From positions 8,556,001 to 8,620,000 of the forward strand of contig NZ_JACHMY010000001.1 in NCBI RefSeq assembly GCF_014205135.1: DNA of 64,000 nucleotides, given 5' to 3'. Each line of letters opens with the position of its first letter. Position 1 is the stretch's first letter. Source of the stretch: Kribbella italica (GTDB lineage Bacteria > Actinomycetota > Actinomycetes > Propionibacteriales > Kribbellaceae). Position numbers and translations under genes: made by a program. A model generated the notes under the pieces. It made no database searches. It was not told where the DNA came from and worked only from the letters and a program-made list of their open reading frames with translations. Shown piece by piece: positions 1 through 9,077 of the stretch.

Positions 1-958
1 CGAGGACGTGGTCTGGTTCGACGGCTCGGACCCCGGCCGGATGCACAACTACTACCCGCACCTCTACAACCGAGCGGTCTTCGACCTGCTGACCGAGCAG
101 CGCGGCGACGGCGACGCCGTCCTGTTCGCCCGCTCGGCGACGGTCGGCGGCCAGCAGTTCCCGGTCCACTGGGGTGGCGACTGCGAGTCGACCTTCGAAG
201 CGATGGCCGAGTCCCTGCGCGGCGGGCTCTCGCTGGCGTCGTCGGGATTCGGTTACTGGAGTCATGACATCGGTGGCTTCGAAGGGACCCCGGACGCCGC
301 GGTGTTCAAGCGGTGGGTGCCGTTCGGCCTGCTGTCGTCACACTCCCGGCTGCACGGATCGAGCTCGTACCGGGTGCCGTGGGCCTTCGACGAGGAAGCT
401 GTCGGCGTACTGCGCAAGTTCACCAAGCTGAAGCTGTCCCTGATGCCGTACCTGGCGGCTGCCGCCGAGGAGGCTCACACCGCCGGTACGCCGATGATGC
501 GGCCGATGGTGCTGGAATTCCCGGCCGACCCCGGTGTCGCCTATCTCGAGCGCCAGTACATGCTGGGCCCCGACCTGCTGGTGGCGCCGGTGATGAGCCA
601 GGACGGCGAGGTGCGCTTCTACCTTCCCGACGGGAACTGGACGCACCTGCTGACCGGCGAGCGAGTGGCCGGCAGCCGCTGGGTGACCGAGACGCACGGG
701 TTCGACAGCCTGCCGGTGCTGGTCCGGGAAGGGGCCGTGATCGCGGTCGGTGCGGTGGACGACCGCCCGGACTACGACTGGGCCGACGGCGTCGAGCTGC
801 GGTGGTTCGCCCCGTCGGAAGGGCAGTCGCGGCGGATCGGCCTTCCCGGTCCGGGCGGCGCGACGGTTGCGACGATCGAGGTGACCCTGACCGACGGGCG
901 GCCGGTCGCCCGGGTGCTCGAGGGCACCTGCGACCGGTTCACCGTCACCGTTGTCTAG
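1..958 (+). CDS. GH31 alpha-xylosidase/alpha-glucosidase-like enzyme, 5'-truncated by window edge
   Basis: This is the C-terminal part of a family 31 glycoside hydrolase; the reading frame is open from base 2, so the gene starts outside the window. The motif HWGGDCEST, with Asp at 179-181, matches the acid/base region of GH31, and the following GFGYWSHDIGGFEG and RLHGSS segments are typical of YicI-type alpha-xylosidases. A beta-sandwich C-terminus follows. No signal peptide can be judged. Its stop overlaps the stop of the convergent GH3 gene by 4 bases. The GH3, GH42 and transporter genes nearby suggest it removes alpha-xylosyl caps from imported xyloglucan oligosaccharides. An alpha-glucosidase role is possible, since the catalytic nucleophile region lies upstream. 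Confidence 0.88.
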   Translation, partial: EDVVWFDGSDPGRMHNYYPHLYNRAVFDLLTEQRGDGDAVLFARSATVGGQQFPVHWGGDCESTFEAMAESLRGGLSLASSGFGYWSHDIGGFEGTPDAAVFKRWVPFGLLSSHSRLHGSSSYRVPWAFDEEAVGVLRKFTKLKLSLMPYLAAAAEEAHTAGTPMMRPMVLEFPADPGVAYLERQYMLGPDLLVAPVMSQDGEVRFYLPDGNWTHLLTGERVAGSRWVTETHGFDSLPVLVREGAVIAVGAVDDRPDYDWADGVELRWFAPSEGQSRRIGLPGPGGATVATIEVTLTDGRPVARVLEGTCDRFTVTVV

Positions 959-3807
959 GGCGTGAACGTCAGCTTCTCCAGCGAGATCGCCGCGCTGGAG
1001 AAGACGACGTACAAGGCTCTGACGCCGTCGGCCGCGGCGAGGGAGACGTCGACGTCGGTCCAGGTGTGGCGGTGACCGGTCAGTGGTACGTCGACAACGC
1101 CGAGCAGCATCCCGTGCAGCGGGTCGTCGAGCCTGAGCTCGAGTGACGCCGGCCCCGGCTGCTCCGACGCGACCGTCGCGGTGCAGCGGCCGATTCCGGC
1201 GGCGAGGGCGGTGTCCTCGAAGAGCAGCCACGCACCGGCTTCCAGCGACCGTACGGCGTCGCCGCGGACGGGCGTCGTGTCGGTCAGCGTGATCGCGCAG
1301 TACTCGTCGAACGCCGTCGCGGCCAGTGGCCCGGCACTGACATCCCGCGGCGGGATGCGCTCGCCGTGCACGTCGAAGGAGGCCGTCAGCCGGGTGTCGG
1401 TGCAGGATCGCCCGACCAGGACGTTGTACCTGGCCGTTTCGACGCAGCGCCGGTTCCTGGTGACGTCGAAGGACGCGAGGTCCGGTGCCGGCAGTGCGAA
1501 CTCGACCTCGACGCTTTCGCCGCCCGCCAGGGAGATCCGCCGGAAGTCGCGCAGCTGCCGCAACGGCTGCTTCGTCCGGGACCGCTGCTGGTGGGTGTAC
1601 AGCTGCACTACTTCCTGGCCGGCGCGGGAGCTGGTGTTGGTGACGGTCAGGCTCACCAGGAGCTCGCCGTCGGACGGCACGGACGTGGAACTGAGCCGCA
1701 GGTCGGAGTACGCGAAGGTGGCGTAGCTCAGGCCGTGGCCGAACGGGTACAGCGGCGTTCCCCGGTAGTACAGGTACGTCGCATCGGTCGCGACGATGTC
1801 GTAGTCGAGCAGATCGGGCAGGTCCGCGGCCGACCGGTACCAGGTCTGTGGCAGCCGTCCGGCCGGATCCGCGTCGCCGAACAGGACGTCCGCCAGCGCC
1901 CGGCCGTACTCCTGGCCGCCGTGGGCCGACCACAGCACCGCTGGGAGCTGCTGGTCTGCCCACTCCACCGAGAACGGGTAGCTGCTGGACATCACCAGGA
2001 CCGTGCGGGTGTTGGCGGCCTGGACCGCCCGGACCAGGCGCTCCTGGCCGGCCGGGAGGTCCAGCGACGTTCGATCCTCGGTCTCGCGCCCGTTCACCAA
2101 CGGATGGTTGCCTGTGACAACGATTGCGACGTCCGCCCGGGCCGCGAGCGTGGCCGCCTCGGCGGTGCCGTCGACCAGCGTCTCCAGTGCGAAGGTGGTC
2201 GCCGAGCTCGCGTCGTCGGCGGTCGCGGTGACCGACCCGTCGGCGTTCACGACCACGTACCGGTCACCGGCGCGGTGCCGCAGGATCACGTTCGTCTCGG
2301 TGGCGAACAGCAGCTCGAAGGTCTCGTTCACCACCCAGCTGCTCGGGCCGGGATGGTCGGCCCGCAGGGAACCGCTGCCGGTCACCGTGACGAACGACCC
2401 GGTCTGTGTCGATCGCAGCGTCCAGGCGCCACCACCCCAGTCGAAGAGGTCGAAGCCGCCGGCCGGCCCGAGCCCCAGCACGCCGTCCTCGCCTGCGCTC
2501 AGGCAGCCGCCGGGCGTGCGCAGCTCGATCCGGTCGGCACCTTCGCAGAAGTCGACCGCATCGGCCCCGAGGCGTTCGACCAGGCCGTCGCGGGCAGTGA
2601 CCCGGTACGGCAGCGTGCCGGAGTACCAGTCCTCGTACAGGGTGTCGGCCAGCGGCCCGACGATCGCCACCCGGCGGGTGGTCGCGGAGTCCAGCGGCAG
2701 CAGGTGGCACTCGTGCTTCAGCAGCACGATCGACTGCCGGGCGGCCTCCTGGGCCAATTGCCGGTGCGCCGGACAGCCGATGACGGCTTCGCCGAGGTCC
2801 GCGTACGGATCGAGCTCGGGCGGGTCGAACTCACCCAGGCGGAACCGCACCGCCAGCGCATGCCGAACGGCCTCGTCGACGTCGGCCTCGGTGAGAAGAC
2901 GCCGCTCCAGCGCGGCGGTCAGGTGCTGCACCGACGGGCCGGCGTTGTCGTCGTCCTGCGTGAAGCTGTCGATCCCCGCCGTCAGGGCCGCGGCGTACGC
3001 CGACGGGCCGTCCGCGTGGTAGCCCTGGAGCCCGACCAGGTTCGCGGGTGCGCCGGCGTCGCTCACGACCAGCAGGTCGTCCTCGGTCCAGCCCCGCAGA
3101 ACGTCGTTGATCAGCGGGCTCAGATGGGCGGGCCGTCCGTTCACCAGGTTGTACGACGGCATCACCGCGACGGCCGCGCCGGCCTCGATCGGAGCCCGGA
3201 AGGCCGGCAGCTCGTAGTCGTGCAGCACCCGCGGCGGCAGGTTGCTCGAAGTCGTGCACCGGTCCGTCTCGTTGTTGTAGGCAAGAAAATGCTTCAGGGT
3301 CGGCGCGGTCTTCAACGGACCCGGCGCGGTTCCGGTCAGGCCCCGGCCGTAGGCGACCGCCAGCTCGCCGGTGAGCCAGGGATCCTCGGAGTAGCCCTCC
3401 TCGTTGCGGCCCCAGCGTGGATCGCGCAGCGGGTTCACCACCGGGGCCCAGACGTTGAGGCCGACCGCGGCGGGATCGCGGTGGTGGAACGCCCGCACCT
3501 CGTCACCGACCGCGGAGCCGACGGCCTCGATCAGCTCGGTGTTCCAGCTGGCGGCGAGACCGATCGCTTGCGGGAACACCGTGGCCGGTCCGAGCCAGGA
3601 GACGCCGTGCAGGGCCTCGGTCCCGGTCCGGAACGGCGCCAGCCCCAGCCGCGGGACAGCGCCCTGGTGCTGATGGAGGAGCCCCAGTTTCTCGGTGAGC
3701 GTCAGCCGGTCGAGCAGGTCGCCGACCCGCTCCGGCAGTTTGCGGGCCGGGTCCCGGAACGCGGGCGGGACAGCGCTGGACGGCGTACCGGGTGGGGAGG
3801 TGTTCAT
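955..3807 (-). CDS. GH3 beta-glucosidase/beta-xylosidase with inserted fascin-like domain and C-terminal CBM
   Basis: Retaining family 3 beta-glycosidase, 950 residues. The (beta/alpha)8 domain (about 35-330) carries LKHFLAYNNE at 171-180 and the nucleophile Asp250 in LLVVSDAGA. The alpha/beta sandwich domain (about 355-710) is interrupted at about 430-545 by a repeat-rich insert (WTLRSTQTGSFVTV, later DRYVVVNADGS) that resembles a fascin/beta-trefoil module, where many GH3 enzymes have PA14. A fibronectin-III-like domain (about 715-790) and a CBM6/35-like beta-sandwich (about 830-950) follow. I chose the ATG at 3807; the longer frame to 3900 would run across an operator. There is no signal peptide, so it should act in the cytoplasm. 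Two LacI-type palindromes lie upstream. Confidence 0.9.
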   Translation of the reverse strand: MNTSPPGTPSSAVPPAFRDPARKLPERVGDLLDRLTLTEKLGLLHQHQGAVPRLGLAPFRTGTEALHGVSWLGPATVFPQAIGLAASWNTELIEAVGSAVGDEVRAFHHRDPAAVGLNVWAPVVNPLRDPRWGRNEEGYSEDPWLTGELAVAYGRGLTGTAPGPLKTAPTLKHFLAYNNETDRCTTSSNLPPRVLHDYELPAFRAPIEAGAAVAVMPSYNLVNGRPAHLSPLINDVLRGWTEDDLLVVSDAGAPANLVGLQGYHADGPSAYAAALTAGIDSFTQDDDNAGPSVQHLTAALERRLLTEADVDEAVRHALAVRFRLGEFDPPELDPYADLGEAVIGCPAHRQLAQEAARQSIVLLKHECHLLPLDSATTRRVAIVGPLADTLYEDWYSGTLPYRVTARDGLVERLGADAVDFCEGADRIELRTPGGCLSAGEDGVLGLGPAGGFDLFDWGGGAWTLRSTQTGSFVTVTGSGSLRADHPGPSSWVVNETFELLFATETNVILRHRAGDRYVVVNADGSVTATADDASSATTFALETLVDGTAEAATLAARADVAIVVTGNHPLVNGRETEDRTSLDLPAGQERLVRAVQAANTRTVLVMSSSYPFSVEWADQQLPAVLWSAHGGQEYGRALADVLFGDADPAGRLPQTWYRSAADLPDLLDYDIVATDATYLYYRGTPLYPFGHGLSYATFAYSDLRLSSTSVPSDGELLVSLTVTNTSSRAGQEVVQLYTHQQRSRTKQPLRQLRDFRRISLAGGESVEVEFALPAPDLASFDVTRNRRCVETARYNVLVGRSCTDTRLTASFDVHGERIPPRDVSAGPLAATAFDEYCAITLTDTTPVRGDAVRSLEAGAWLLFEDTALAAGIGRCTATVASEQPGPASLELRLDDPLHGMLLGVVDVPLTGHRHTWTDVDVSLAAADGVRALYVVFSSAAISLEKLTFTP

Positions 3808-3852
3808 CGCAATCGGGCTCCGGGGCGTTGGGCCGTCTGCCGACGGACGGCG

Positions 3853-3868
3853 GTCGAAGCGCTTCGAC
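3853..3868. promoter_or_regulatory. LacI-family operator upstream of the GH3 gene (proximal copy)
   Basis: Perfect 16-bp palindrome GTCGAAGCGCTTCGAC, 46 bp upstream of the GH3 start. The central CG step and GAAGCGCTTC core are typical of LacI-family operators. The same core recurs at 3903-3918 and in a longer palindrome upstream of the lacI gene at 12056-12079, so that LacI protein is the likely ligand. Confidence 0.75.
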
Positions 3869-3902
3869 GAACGAAGGACGTGCACGTCTGTCGGAAGCAT
3901 TC

Positions 3903-3918
3903 ATCGAAGCGCTTCGAT
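3903..3918. promoter_or_regulatory. LacI-family operator upstream of the GH3 gene (distal copy)
   Basis: Perfect 16-bp palindrome ATCGAAGCGCTTCGAT. Its centre lies exactly 50 bp from the centre of the 3853-3868 copy, close to five helical turns. Two repressor dimers, or one tetramer, could therefore bind the same DNA face and loop the GH3 promoter. Confidence 0.75.
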
Positions 3919-3994
3919 CAAGGGTGTCTGAGAGCGTCGCACCCCCGGGGCGGACGGTCAAGATCTCGGCCCGGCCCGCGCGACCGAACCGCAG

Positions 3995-4074
3995 CGTCCG
4001 AAGAACCGCGATGCGTCCGAAGAGGGGTGCGCTATAACCTCGGGTTCTTCGGACGCATCGCGGTTCCTCGGACG
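3995..4074 (-). terminator. Long inverted repeat directly after the ROK gene
   Basis: Two 28-base arms (3995-4022 and 4047-4074) are complementary except at one position and enclose a 24-base loop. Each arm contains two copies of CGTCCGARGA or its complement. The structure abuts the stop codon of the ROK gene (4075) and precedes the GH3 operators on the same strand. The likely role is to end the ROK transcript and insulate GH3. The stem is longer than a normal terminator and lacks a T run, so an operator or structured RNA role is possible. Confidence 0.55.
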
Positions 4075-5289
4075 TTACGGCTGGGGGTGAACGGGTGGGG
4101 CCGGCAGGTGGCCCGAGTCGAGGCGGTCCAGGGAGCGGGCGACGGCGCCGATCGACGGGGCGTCGTGGCCGAAGGCCGACACCACGACCTGGCAGCGCCC
4201 GTTGACCGCGACCAGCGCGCCGTCGGTCAGCTCCTGCTCGATGGCCGGCGCCAGCCAGCGGCCGAGCGCCGCGTACGAACCGCCGAGGACGACGAGCTCG
4301 GGATCGAGTAGGTCGACCAGGACGGAGATGCCCTGGCCGAGCAGGCCCCCGACCTCGGTGAGGGTCTTCAGCGTCGCCGTGTCGCCGTCCTCGGCGCGCC
4401 GGACCAGCTGGTCGGTCCGCAGTTGTGGATCGGTCTCCGGCCCGTCGGCCTGATCGAGCCGGGCCAGGATGGCCGGCAGCGAGGCCATCGCCTCCAGGCA
4501 TCCGCGGCGGCCGCACCCGCACAACGGCCCGTCCGGCTGGATCCGCAGGTGCCCGATCTCACCGGCGTACCCGTGACCTCCGCGCAGCGGCCGGCCGTCG
4601 CTGATCACGCCCGCTCCGACACCGGTGTCGCCGGACAACTGGATCAGGTCCGCGGTGCCGGCGAACGCGCCGTACCGGTGCTCGGCCAGGGCGCCGAGGT
4701 TCGCGTCGTTGTCCACCATCACCGGGAACGCCGGGCGGCCGAGCGCCGTGACCAGGTCCTGGCGTAACGGCACGTCACGCCAGCCGAGCCCGGCCGCCAG
4801 GACGACGGTCCCGTCGCGGTCGACCAGCGCCGGTACGCCGACGGTGAGCCCGAGCACGTCGCGGCCCGAGGCGTGCACCGCCGAGATCGCGCGGCGGGCC
4901 AAAGCGGCCAGTGCGGCGATCGTCTTGGCCGGGGTCGCGCCCACGCCCGGCCCGGACCGGTGCCAGCGCAGCAGCTGTCCACCGGCGGAGTCGTAGGCGA
5001 TCGCGGTCAGCCCCCGGAGGCCGACCTCCATCCCGATCGCGGCGTACGCCGAGCCGTCGAGCACCAGCAAGGTGGCCGGCCGGCCGACGTGGTTCTGGGT
5101 CTGCTCGGTCTCGCGGGCCAGCCGCCGGGTGATCAGGTCGGCGACGATGCTGGTCACGGTGGCCTTGTTCAGCCCGGTGCCGGTGGCGATCGCGGCGCGC
5201 GAGCAGGGCGCGTCGGCGCGGAGGTGGCCGAGCACGGCGGCGAGGTTGGTGGCGCGGACGTCGGTGTGGTCCGCGGTGTGAGGGGTCAA
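4075..5289 (-). CDS. ROK-family transcriptional repressor (XylR/NagC type)
   Basis: 404 residues. An N-terminal winged helix-turn-helix (about 12-75; CSRAAIATGTGLNKATVTSIV) is followed by a sugar-kinase-like ROK domain. The DNDANLGALAEH segment and the zinc-site signature GH...CGCGRRGCLE are visible, as in DNA-binding ROK proteins. It is transcribed away from the binding-protein/permease operon, and a 29-bp imperfect palindrome (5373-5401) lies in the 157-base divergent region. The likely role is a sugar-responsive repressor of the ABC operon and of itself. The effector sugar is not evident from sequence. Confidence 0.92.
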   Translation of the reverse strand: MTPHTADHTDVRATNLAAVLGHLRADAPCSRAAIATGTGLNKATVTSIVADLITRRLARETEQTQNHVGRPATLLVLDGSAYAAIGMEVGLRGLTAIAYDSAGGQLLRWHRSGPGVGATPAKTIAALAALARRAISAVHASGRDVLGLTVGVPALVDRDGTVVLAAGLGWRDVPLRQDLVTALGRPAFPVMVDNDANLGALAEHRYGAFAGTADLIQLSGDTGVGAGVISDGRPLRGGHGYAGEIGHLRIQPDGPLCGCGRRGCLEAMASLPAILARLDQADGPETDPQLRTDQLVRRAEDGDTATLKTLTEVGGLLGQGISVLVDLLDPELVVLGGSYAALGRWLAPAIEQELTDGALVAVNGRCQVVVSAFGHDAPSIGAVARSLDRLDSGHLPAPPVHPQP

Positions 5290-5372
5290 GGTCCGTCCTC
5301 TTCGGCTCGGTCGGCGCGCGGTGGGTGCGCCTGGGTCAGTTCTACACCTTGTGGCCCGATCGGTCCTGAGCT

Positions 5373-5401
5373 AATTTGTTTGGCTACTAGCCCAACTAAT
5401 T
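5373..5401. promoter_or_regulatory. Probable ROK operator between the ROK gene and the ABC operon
   Basis: Inverted repeat with arms AATTTGTTTGGCTA and TAGCCCAACTAATT around a single central C; 12 of 14 arm positions pair. The A/T-rich ends and GGCTA/TAGCC core resemble ROK/NagC-type operators, and the site stands out from the surrounding GC-rich DNA. It lies 83 bases before the ROK start and 45 bases before the binding-protein start. Confidence 0.65.
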
Positions 5402-5446
5402 CTACCCCGGAACGGCCACCCGTTCCCCGCCGGAAGGGATCCCACC

Positions 5447-7114
5447 GTGATCGCACCCGCAGGCGGCTCGACCAGCCGCCGGACCTTTCTCTCCCTGCTC
5501 GGCGCCGGGGCGGCCGTCGCGACCGGCGGCACCGCCCTCACCGCCTGCTCGAACGACGGCAGCGGCTCGTCGACCAGCGGCCGGGCCGAGACCGAGGACA
5601 AGCTGTCCGCGCTGCTGCCGGCGTACATCGCCTACGAAGCCGTCAAGCCGGACCTGCCGGGCAGCAACGGCGCGTCGCCGGGATTCACGGCGTACCCGGC
5701 CGAGCTGAAGCGGGCGGTGCCGGACAAGGCGGTCACCAGTGGCAAGGAGGTCAGCGCGATGACCCCGTTGTGGGGCCCGCTGCCGCCCGGCCTGGGCAAC
5801 AACTCCTACTTCGACGCGAACAACGAGCGGATCGGTGCACCGGTGCGCTTCAACGTTGTCAACGGCAACGAGTACGGCGACAAGCTCGGCCCGGTGCTGG
5901 CGGCCGGCAACGTGCCGGAGCTGCTCTGCATCCCGGGCTGGGAGATCTCCGGGCAGACCCGGTTCGGGCAGGCGGCGGACAAGCTCTTCGAGGATCTCAC
6001 CCCGTATCTGGCCGGCGACAAGGCGGCGGCGTACCCGATGCTCGCGAACCTGCCGACCCGGGCCTGGGCGTACGGCGTGTGGAACTCCCAGCTGAAGGCC
6101 GTGCCGTTCCCGGGCAACGGCCTGCCCTGGGCGCTGTACTACCGCAAGGACCTGTTCACGAAGCTGGGCGCGGAGCCGCCGAAGACCACGGCCGATGTAC
6201 TTGCCCTGGGCAAGGAGCTGACCGACGCCAAGGCGGGCCGGTGGGCGTTCGGCTCGATCATCGACGAGATGGCGCGGGCCTTCCGGGCCCCGGCCAACTG
6301 GCGCAAGGACTCCAGCGGCAAGCTGGTGCACAAGATCGAGACGCCCGAGTTCGAGGAGGCCGTGGCGTTCACCCGGACGCTGTTCCAGTCGGGCTACGTG
6401 CACCCCACCGTGGTCGGCAACGCCGCCGCGGACCAGAAGCCGTTGTTCGAGGGCGGCCAGATCCTGGTCTACCAGGACGGCCCTGGCTCGTGGGCCGAGG
6501 CGCTGCAGCGGCAGTTGCCGCTGAACCCGGCGTTCGACATGCAGGCGGTGATGCCGTTCGCGCACGACGGCGGGGAAGCGATCGTCTGGGCCGGTGACCC
6601 GGCGGGCATCTTCACGTTCGTGAAGAAGGGACTCGGACAGGAGCGGATCAAGGAGCTGCTCGGGGTGCTCAACTACACGGCCGCGCCGTTCGGCACCGAG
6701 GAGTACCAGTTGGCCGCGTACGGCGAGGAGGGCAAGCACTACACCAAGGAGAGTTCGGGCGCTCCCAAGCTCACCGCGCTGGGGACCAAAGAGGTCGCCA
6801 ACACCTACATCTTCCTGGGCGGCCGGCCGGACGCGATCACCCAGAGCCAGTACCCGGGCTACGTGGAGGCGATGAACACCTGGCAGAACGAGTCCTGCAA
6901 GCGGTTCGACAAGAACCCGTTCGAGGGCATCCGGGTCGAGGCTCCGTCCAAGCTGGCCGGGCTGAACCAGCCCTTCGACGACAAGCTGCAGGACATCTTC
7001 CGGGGTCGCCGGCCGGTCTCGGAGCTGAAGGCGGCGGTCGAGGCCTGGCGGTCCGGCGGTGGTGACGAGGGTCGCGACTTCTACGCGAAGGTACTCAGTG
7101 ACAACGGTCGATGA
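5447..7114 (+). CDS. Sugar ABC transporter substrate-binding lipoprotein (family 1, LipO-like)
   Basis: 555 residues. The N-terminus has a twin-arginine motif (SRRTFLSLLG), a hydrophobic stretch and a lipobox LTAC, so it is probably exported by Tat and lipid-anchored outside the membrane. The size and the LplB/LplC-type partners fit oligosaccharide-binding proteins. The GTG start has a GGAAGGG ribosome site 8 bases upstream. The gene overlaps the next permease by 17 bases. The neighbouring glycosidases suggest a ligand of plant cell-wall origin, such as a xyloglucan oligosaccharide; this is inference. Confidence 0.9.
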   Translation: MIAPAGGSTSRRTFLSLLGAGAAVATGGTALTACSNDGSGSSTSGRAETEDKLSALLPAYIAYEAVKPDLPGSNGASPGFTAYPAELKRAVPDKAVTSGKEVSAMTPLWGPLPPGLGNNSYFDANNERIGAPVRFNVVNGNEYGDKLGPVLAAGNVPELLCIPGWEISGQTRFGQAADKLFEDLTPYLAGDKAAAYPMLANLPTRAWAYGVWNSQLKAVPFPGNGLPWALYYRKDLFTKLGAEPPKTTADVLALGKELTDAKAGRWAFGSIIDEMARAFRAPANWRKDSSGKLVHKIETPEFEEAVAFTRTLFQSGYVHPTVVGNAAADQKPLFEGGQILVYQDGPGSWAEALQRQLPLNPAFDMQAVMPFAHDGGEAIVWAGDPAGIFTFVKKGLGQERIKELLGVLNYTAAPFGTEEYQLAAYGEEGKHYTKESSGAPKLTALGTKEVANTYIFLGGRPDAITQSQYPGYVEAMNTWQNESCKRFDKNPFEGIRVEAPSKLAGLNQPFDDKLQDIFRGRRPVSELKAAVEAWRSGGGDEGRDFYAKVLSDNGR

Positions 7115-8081
7115 GGTGCGGACGCCGACCGCTCCGCACCAGACTCCGGCCCCCGTCCCGCGCCGGTCCCGGCCGCACTGGCGGCTGCGGCTGCGGCGCG
7201 ACTGGCCGCTGCTGCTGATGGTGGCGCCGGTGATCGTCCTGCTGCTGCTCTTCCACTACCTGCCGACGCTCGGCAACGTGATCGCGTTCCAGGACTACTC
7301 GCCGTACGTCGGGATCCGCGACAGCGAGTTCACCGGACTGGCCAACTTCAGCCGGATGTTCGGCGACGGCGCGTTCTGGTCGGCGCTGGCCAACACGTTG
7401 ACGATCACCGCCTTCCAGCTGGTGTTCTTCTTCCCGATCCCGATCCTGCTGGCGCTGCTGCTGAACAGCGTGCTGTCCGTGCGGGTGCGAACCTTCATCC
7501 AGGGTGTGGTCTACCTGCCGCACTTCTTCTCCTGGGTGCTGGTCGTGTCGCTGTTCCAGCAAATGATCGGCGGCGCCGGCCTGCTCGCCCAGAGCCTGCG
7601 CGCCAACGGTTTCCAGGCCGTCGACCTGATGACGAATCCTGACAGCTTCATCCTGCTGGTCACCGTCCAGGCGGTCTGGAAGGACGCGGGCTGGGGCATG
7701 ATCGTGTTCCTCGCCGCGCTGAGCACCATCAATCCGGCGCTCTACGAGGCCGCCGCGGCCGATGGCGCGAACCGGTGGCGCCGGTTGTGGCACATCACGC
7801 TGCCAGGTCTGCGTCCGGTCATCGTGCTGCTGCTCATCCTGCGGCTGGGCGACGCGCTCACCGTCGGCTTCGAGCAGTTCATCCTGCAACGCCAGGCCGT
7901 CGGCGCCGGCGCGGCCGAGGTGCTGGACACCTACGTCTACTTCGAGGGCCTGCTGGTCGGAGACTTCGGCTACGGCGCGGCCGCCGGGTTGTTCAAGGGA
8001 CTGGTCGGCCTGGTGCTGGTGCTGGCCGCCAACAAGTTCGCCCATCTGGTGGGCGAGCAGGGGGTGTATTCGCGCTCATGA
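7098..8081 (+). CDS. ABC sugar transporter permease, LplB/UgpA type
   Basis: 327 residues with six expected membrane segments; the first is WPLLLMVAPVIVLLLLF. The loop YEAAAADGANRWRRLWHITLPGL is the EAA motif that contacts the ATPase. I chose the GTG at 7098, which overlaps the end of the binding-protein gene; an in-frame GTG at 7059 lies further inside that gene. The operon has no ATPase gene, so a shared MsiK-type ATPase encoded elsewhere is expected, as is usual for actinomycete sugar importers. Confidence 0.93.
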   Translation: MTTVDEVRTPTAPHQTPAPVPRRSRPHWRLRLRRDWPLLLMVAPVIVLLLLFHYLPTLGNVIAFQDYSPYVGIRDSEFTGLANFSRMFGDGAFWSALANTLTITAFQLVFFFPIPILLALLLNSVLSVRVRTFIQGVVYLPHFFSWVLVVSLFQQMIGGAGLLAQSLRANGFQAVDLMTNPDSFILLVTVQAVWKDAGWGMIVFLAALSTINPALYEAAAADGANRWRRLWHITLPGLRPVIVLLLILRLGDALTVGFEQFILQRQAVGAGAAEVLDTYVYFEGLLVGDFGYGAAAGLFKGLVGLVLVLAANKFAHLVGEQGVYSRS

Positions 8082-9025
8082 GCTCACATGCCGTCAAGCC
8101 GTTGTCCCGGCCGGCGCGCCACCCGGACCGACCGATCTGGGAGGAGGAGCCGACCCTGATCGGCCGGCTGGGCAAGCCGGTCGTGCTGGCGCTGGTCTTC
8201 CTGATCATCGCCTTCCCGCTGTACGTCGTGGTCGTCACCAGCCTTTCCTCGACCGAAGCGGTGACCCGCGCGGGCGGACTGGTCGTCGTCCCCCGGGAGC
8301 TGACCCTGGCCGCGTACGTCCAGCTGCTGTCGGGTGGCGTGGTCACCCGGGCCCTGGTGATCAGCACTGTCATCACGACCGTCGGTACGGCGTTCAGCCT
8401 GCTGATCACCGTGCTCGCGGCGTACGGGCTGTCCCGGCCGGGATCGCTGTGGCACCGGCCGTTGCTGTTCGTCGTACTGCTCACGTTCCTGTTCGGGCCG
8501 GGCATCATCCCGAGCTACCTGCTGGTGAGCTCGCTGGGCCTGATCGACAGCTATGCCTCGCTGATCCTGCCGACCGCGATCTCGGCGTTCAACCTGATCG
8601 TCATGCGGGCGTTCTTCATGGGGATCCCGACCGAGCTGATCGACAGCGCGCGGATCGACGGCGCCGGTGAGTTCGCCGTGCTGGCCCGGATCGTGCTGCC
8701 GTTGTCGAAGGCGGTGGTCGCGGTGGTCGGCCTGTTCTACGCGGTCGGCTACTGGAACTCGTTCTTCACCGCGCTGCTCTACCTCAACGACAACTCCAAG
8801 TGGCCGCTGCAGCTGGTACTGCGGACGTACATCGTTCAGGCCCAGGTGCTGCCCAGCGGCGCCGGGGGAGTCACCGCCTCGCCCGCGCTCGGCCTGGCGC
8901 CGGCTCCGAGCCTGGCGATCAAGATGGCCATCGTGGTGCTCGCCGTGATCCCGGTGCTGCTGGTCTACCCGTTCATCCAGAAACACTTCACCAAGGGCGT
9001 CATCATCGGCGCGGTCAAGGGCTAG
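8078..9025 (+). CDS. ABC sugar transporter permease, LplC/YtcP type
   Basis: 315 residues. Membrane segments begin at VVLALVFLIIAFPLYVVVV. The EAA-type loop reads IDSARIDGAGEFAVLARIVLPLSK. The start codon overlaps the stop of the preceding permease (ATGA), which indicates translational coupling. It forms a heterodimer with the LplB-type subunit for oligosaccharide import. The long periplasmic stretch near residues 245-280 is usual for the YtcP group. Confidence 0.93.
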   Translation: MSSHAVKPLSRPARHPDRPIWEEEPTLIGRLGKPVVLALVFLIIAFPLYVVVVTSLSSTEAVTRAGGLVVVPRELTLAAYVQLLSGGVVTRALVISTVITTVGTAFSLLITVLAAYGLSRPGSLWHRPLLFVVLLTFLFGPGIIPSYLLVSSLGLIDSYASLILPTAISAFNLIVMRAFFMGIPTELIDSARIDGAGEFAVLARIVLPLSKAVVAVVGLFYAVGYWNSFFTALLYLNDNSKWPLQLVLRTYIVQAQVLPSGAGGVTASPALGLAPAPSLAIKMAIVVLAVIPVLLVYPFIQKHFTKGVIIGAVKG

Positions 9026-9077
9026 GGCGGAACGAGATGACGATCGAGCGCAGGCACTTCCGGTCCGGAGAACCGGT

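Noticed and set aside
1366..4311. Open frame of 981 codons on the plus strand opposite the GH3 gene
   Set aside because: It mirrors the GH3 frame, is rich in Arg/Gly/Pro/Gln without recognisable domains, and spans the LacI operators. It is a product of high GC and strong third-position bias.
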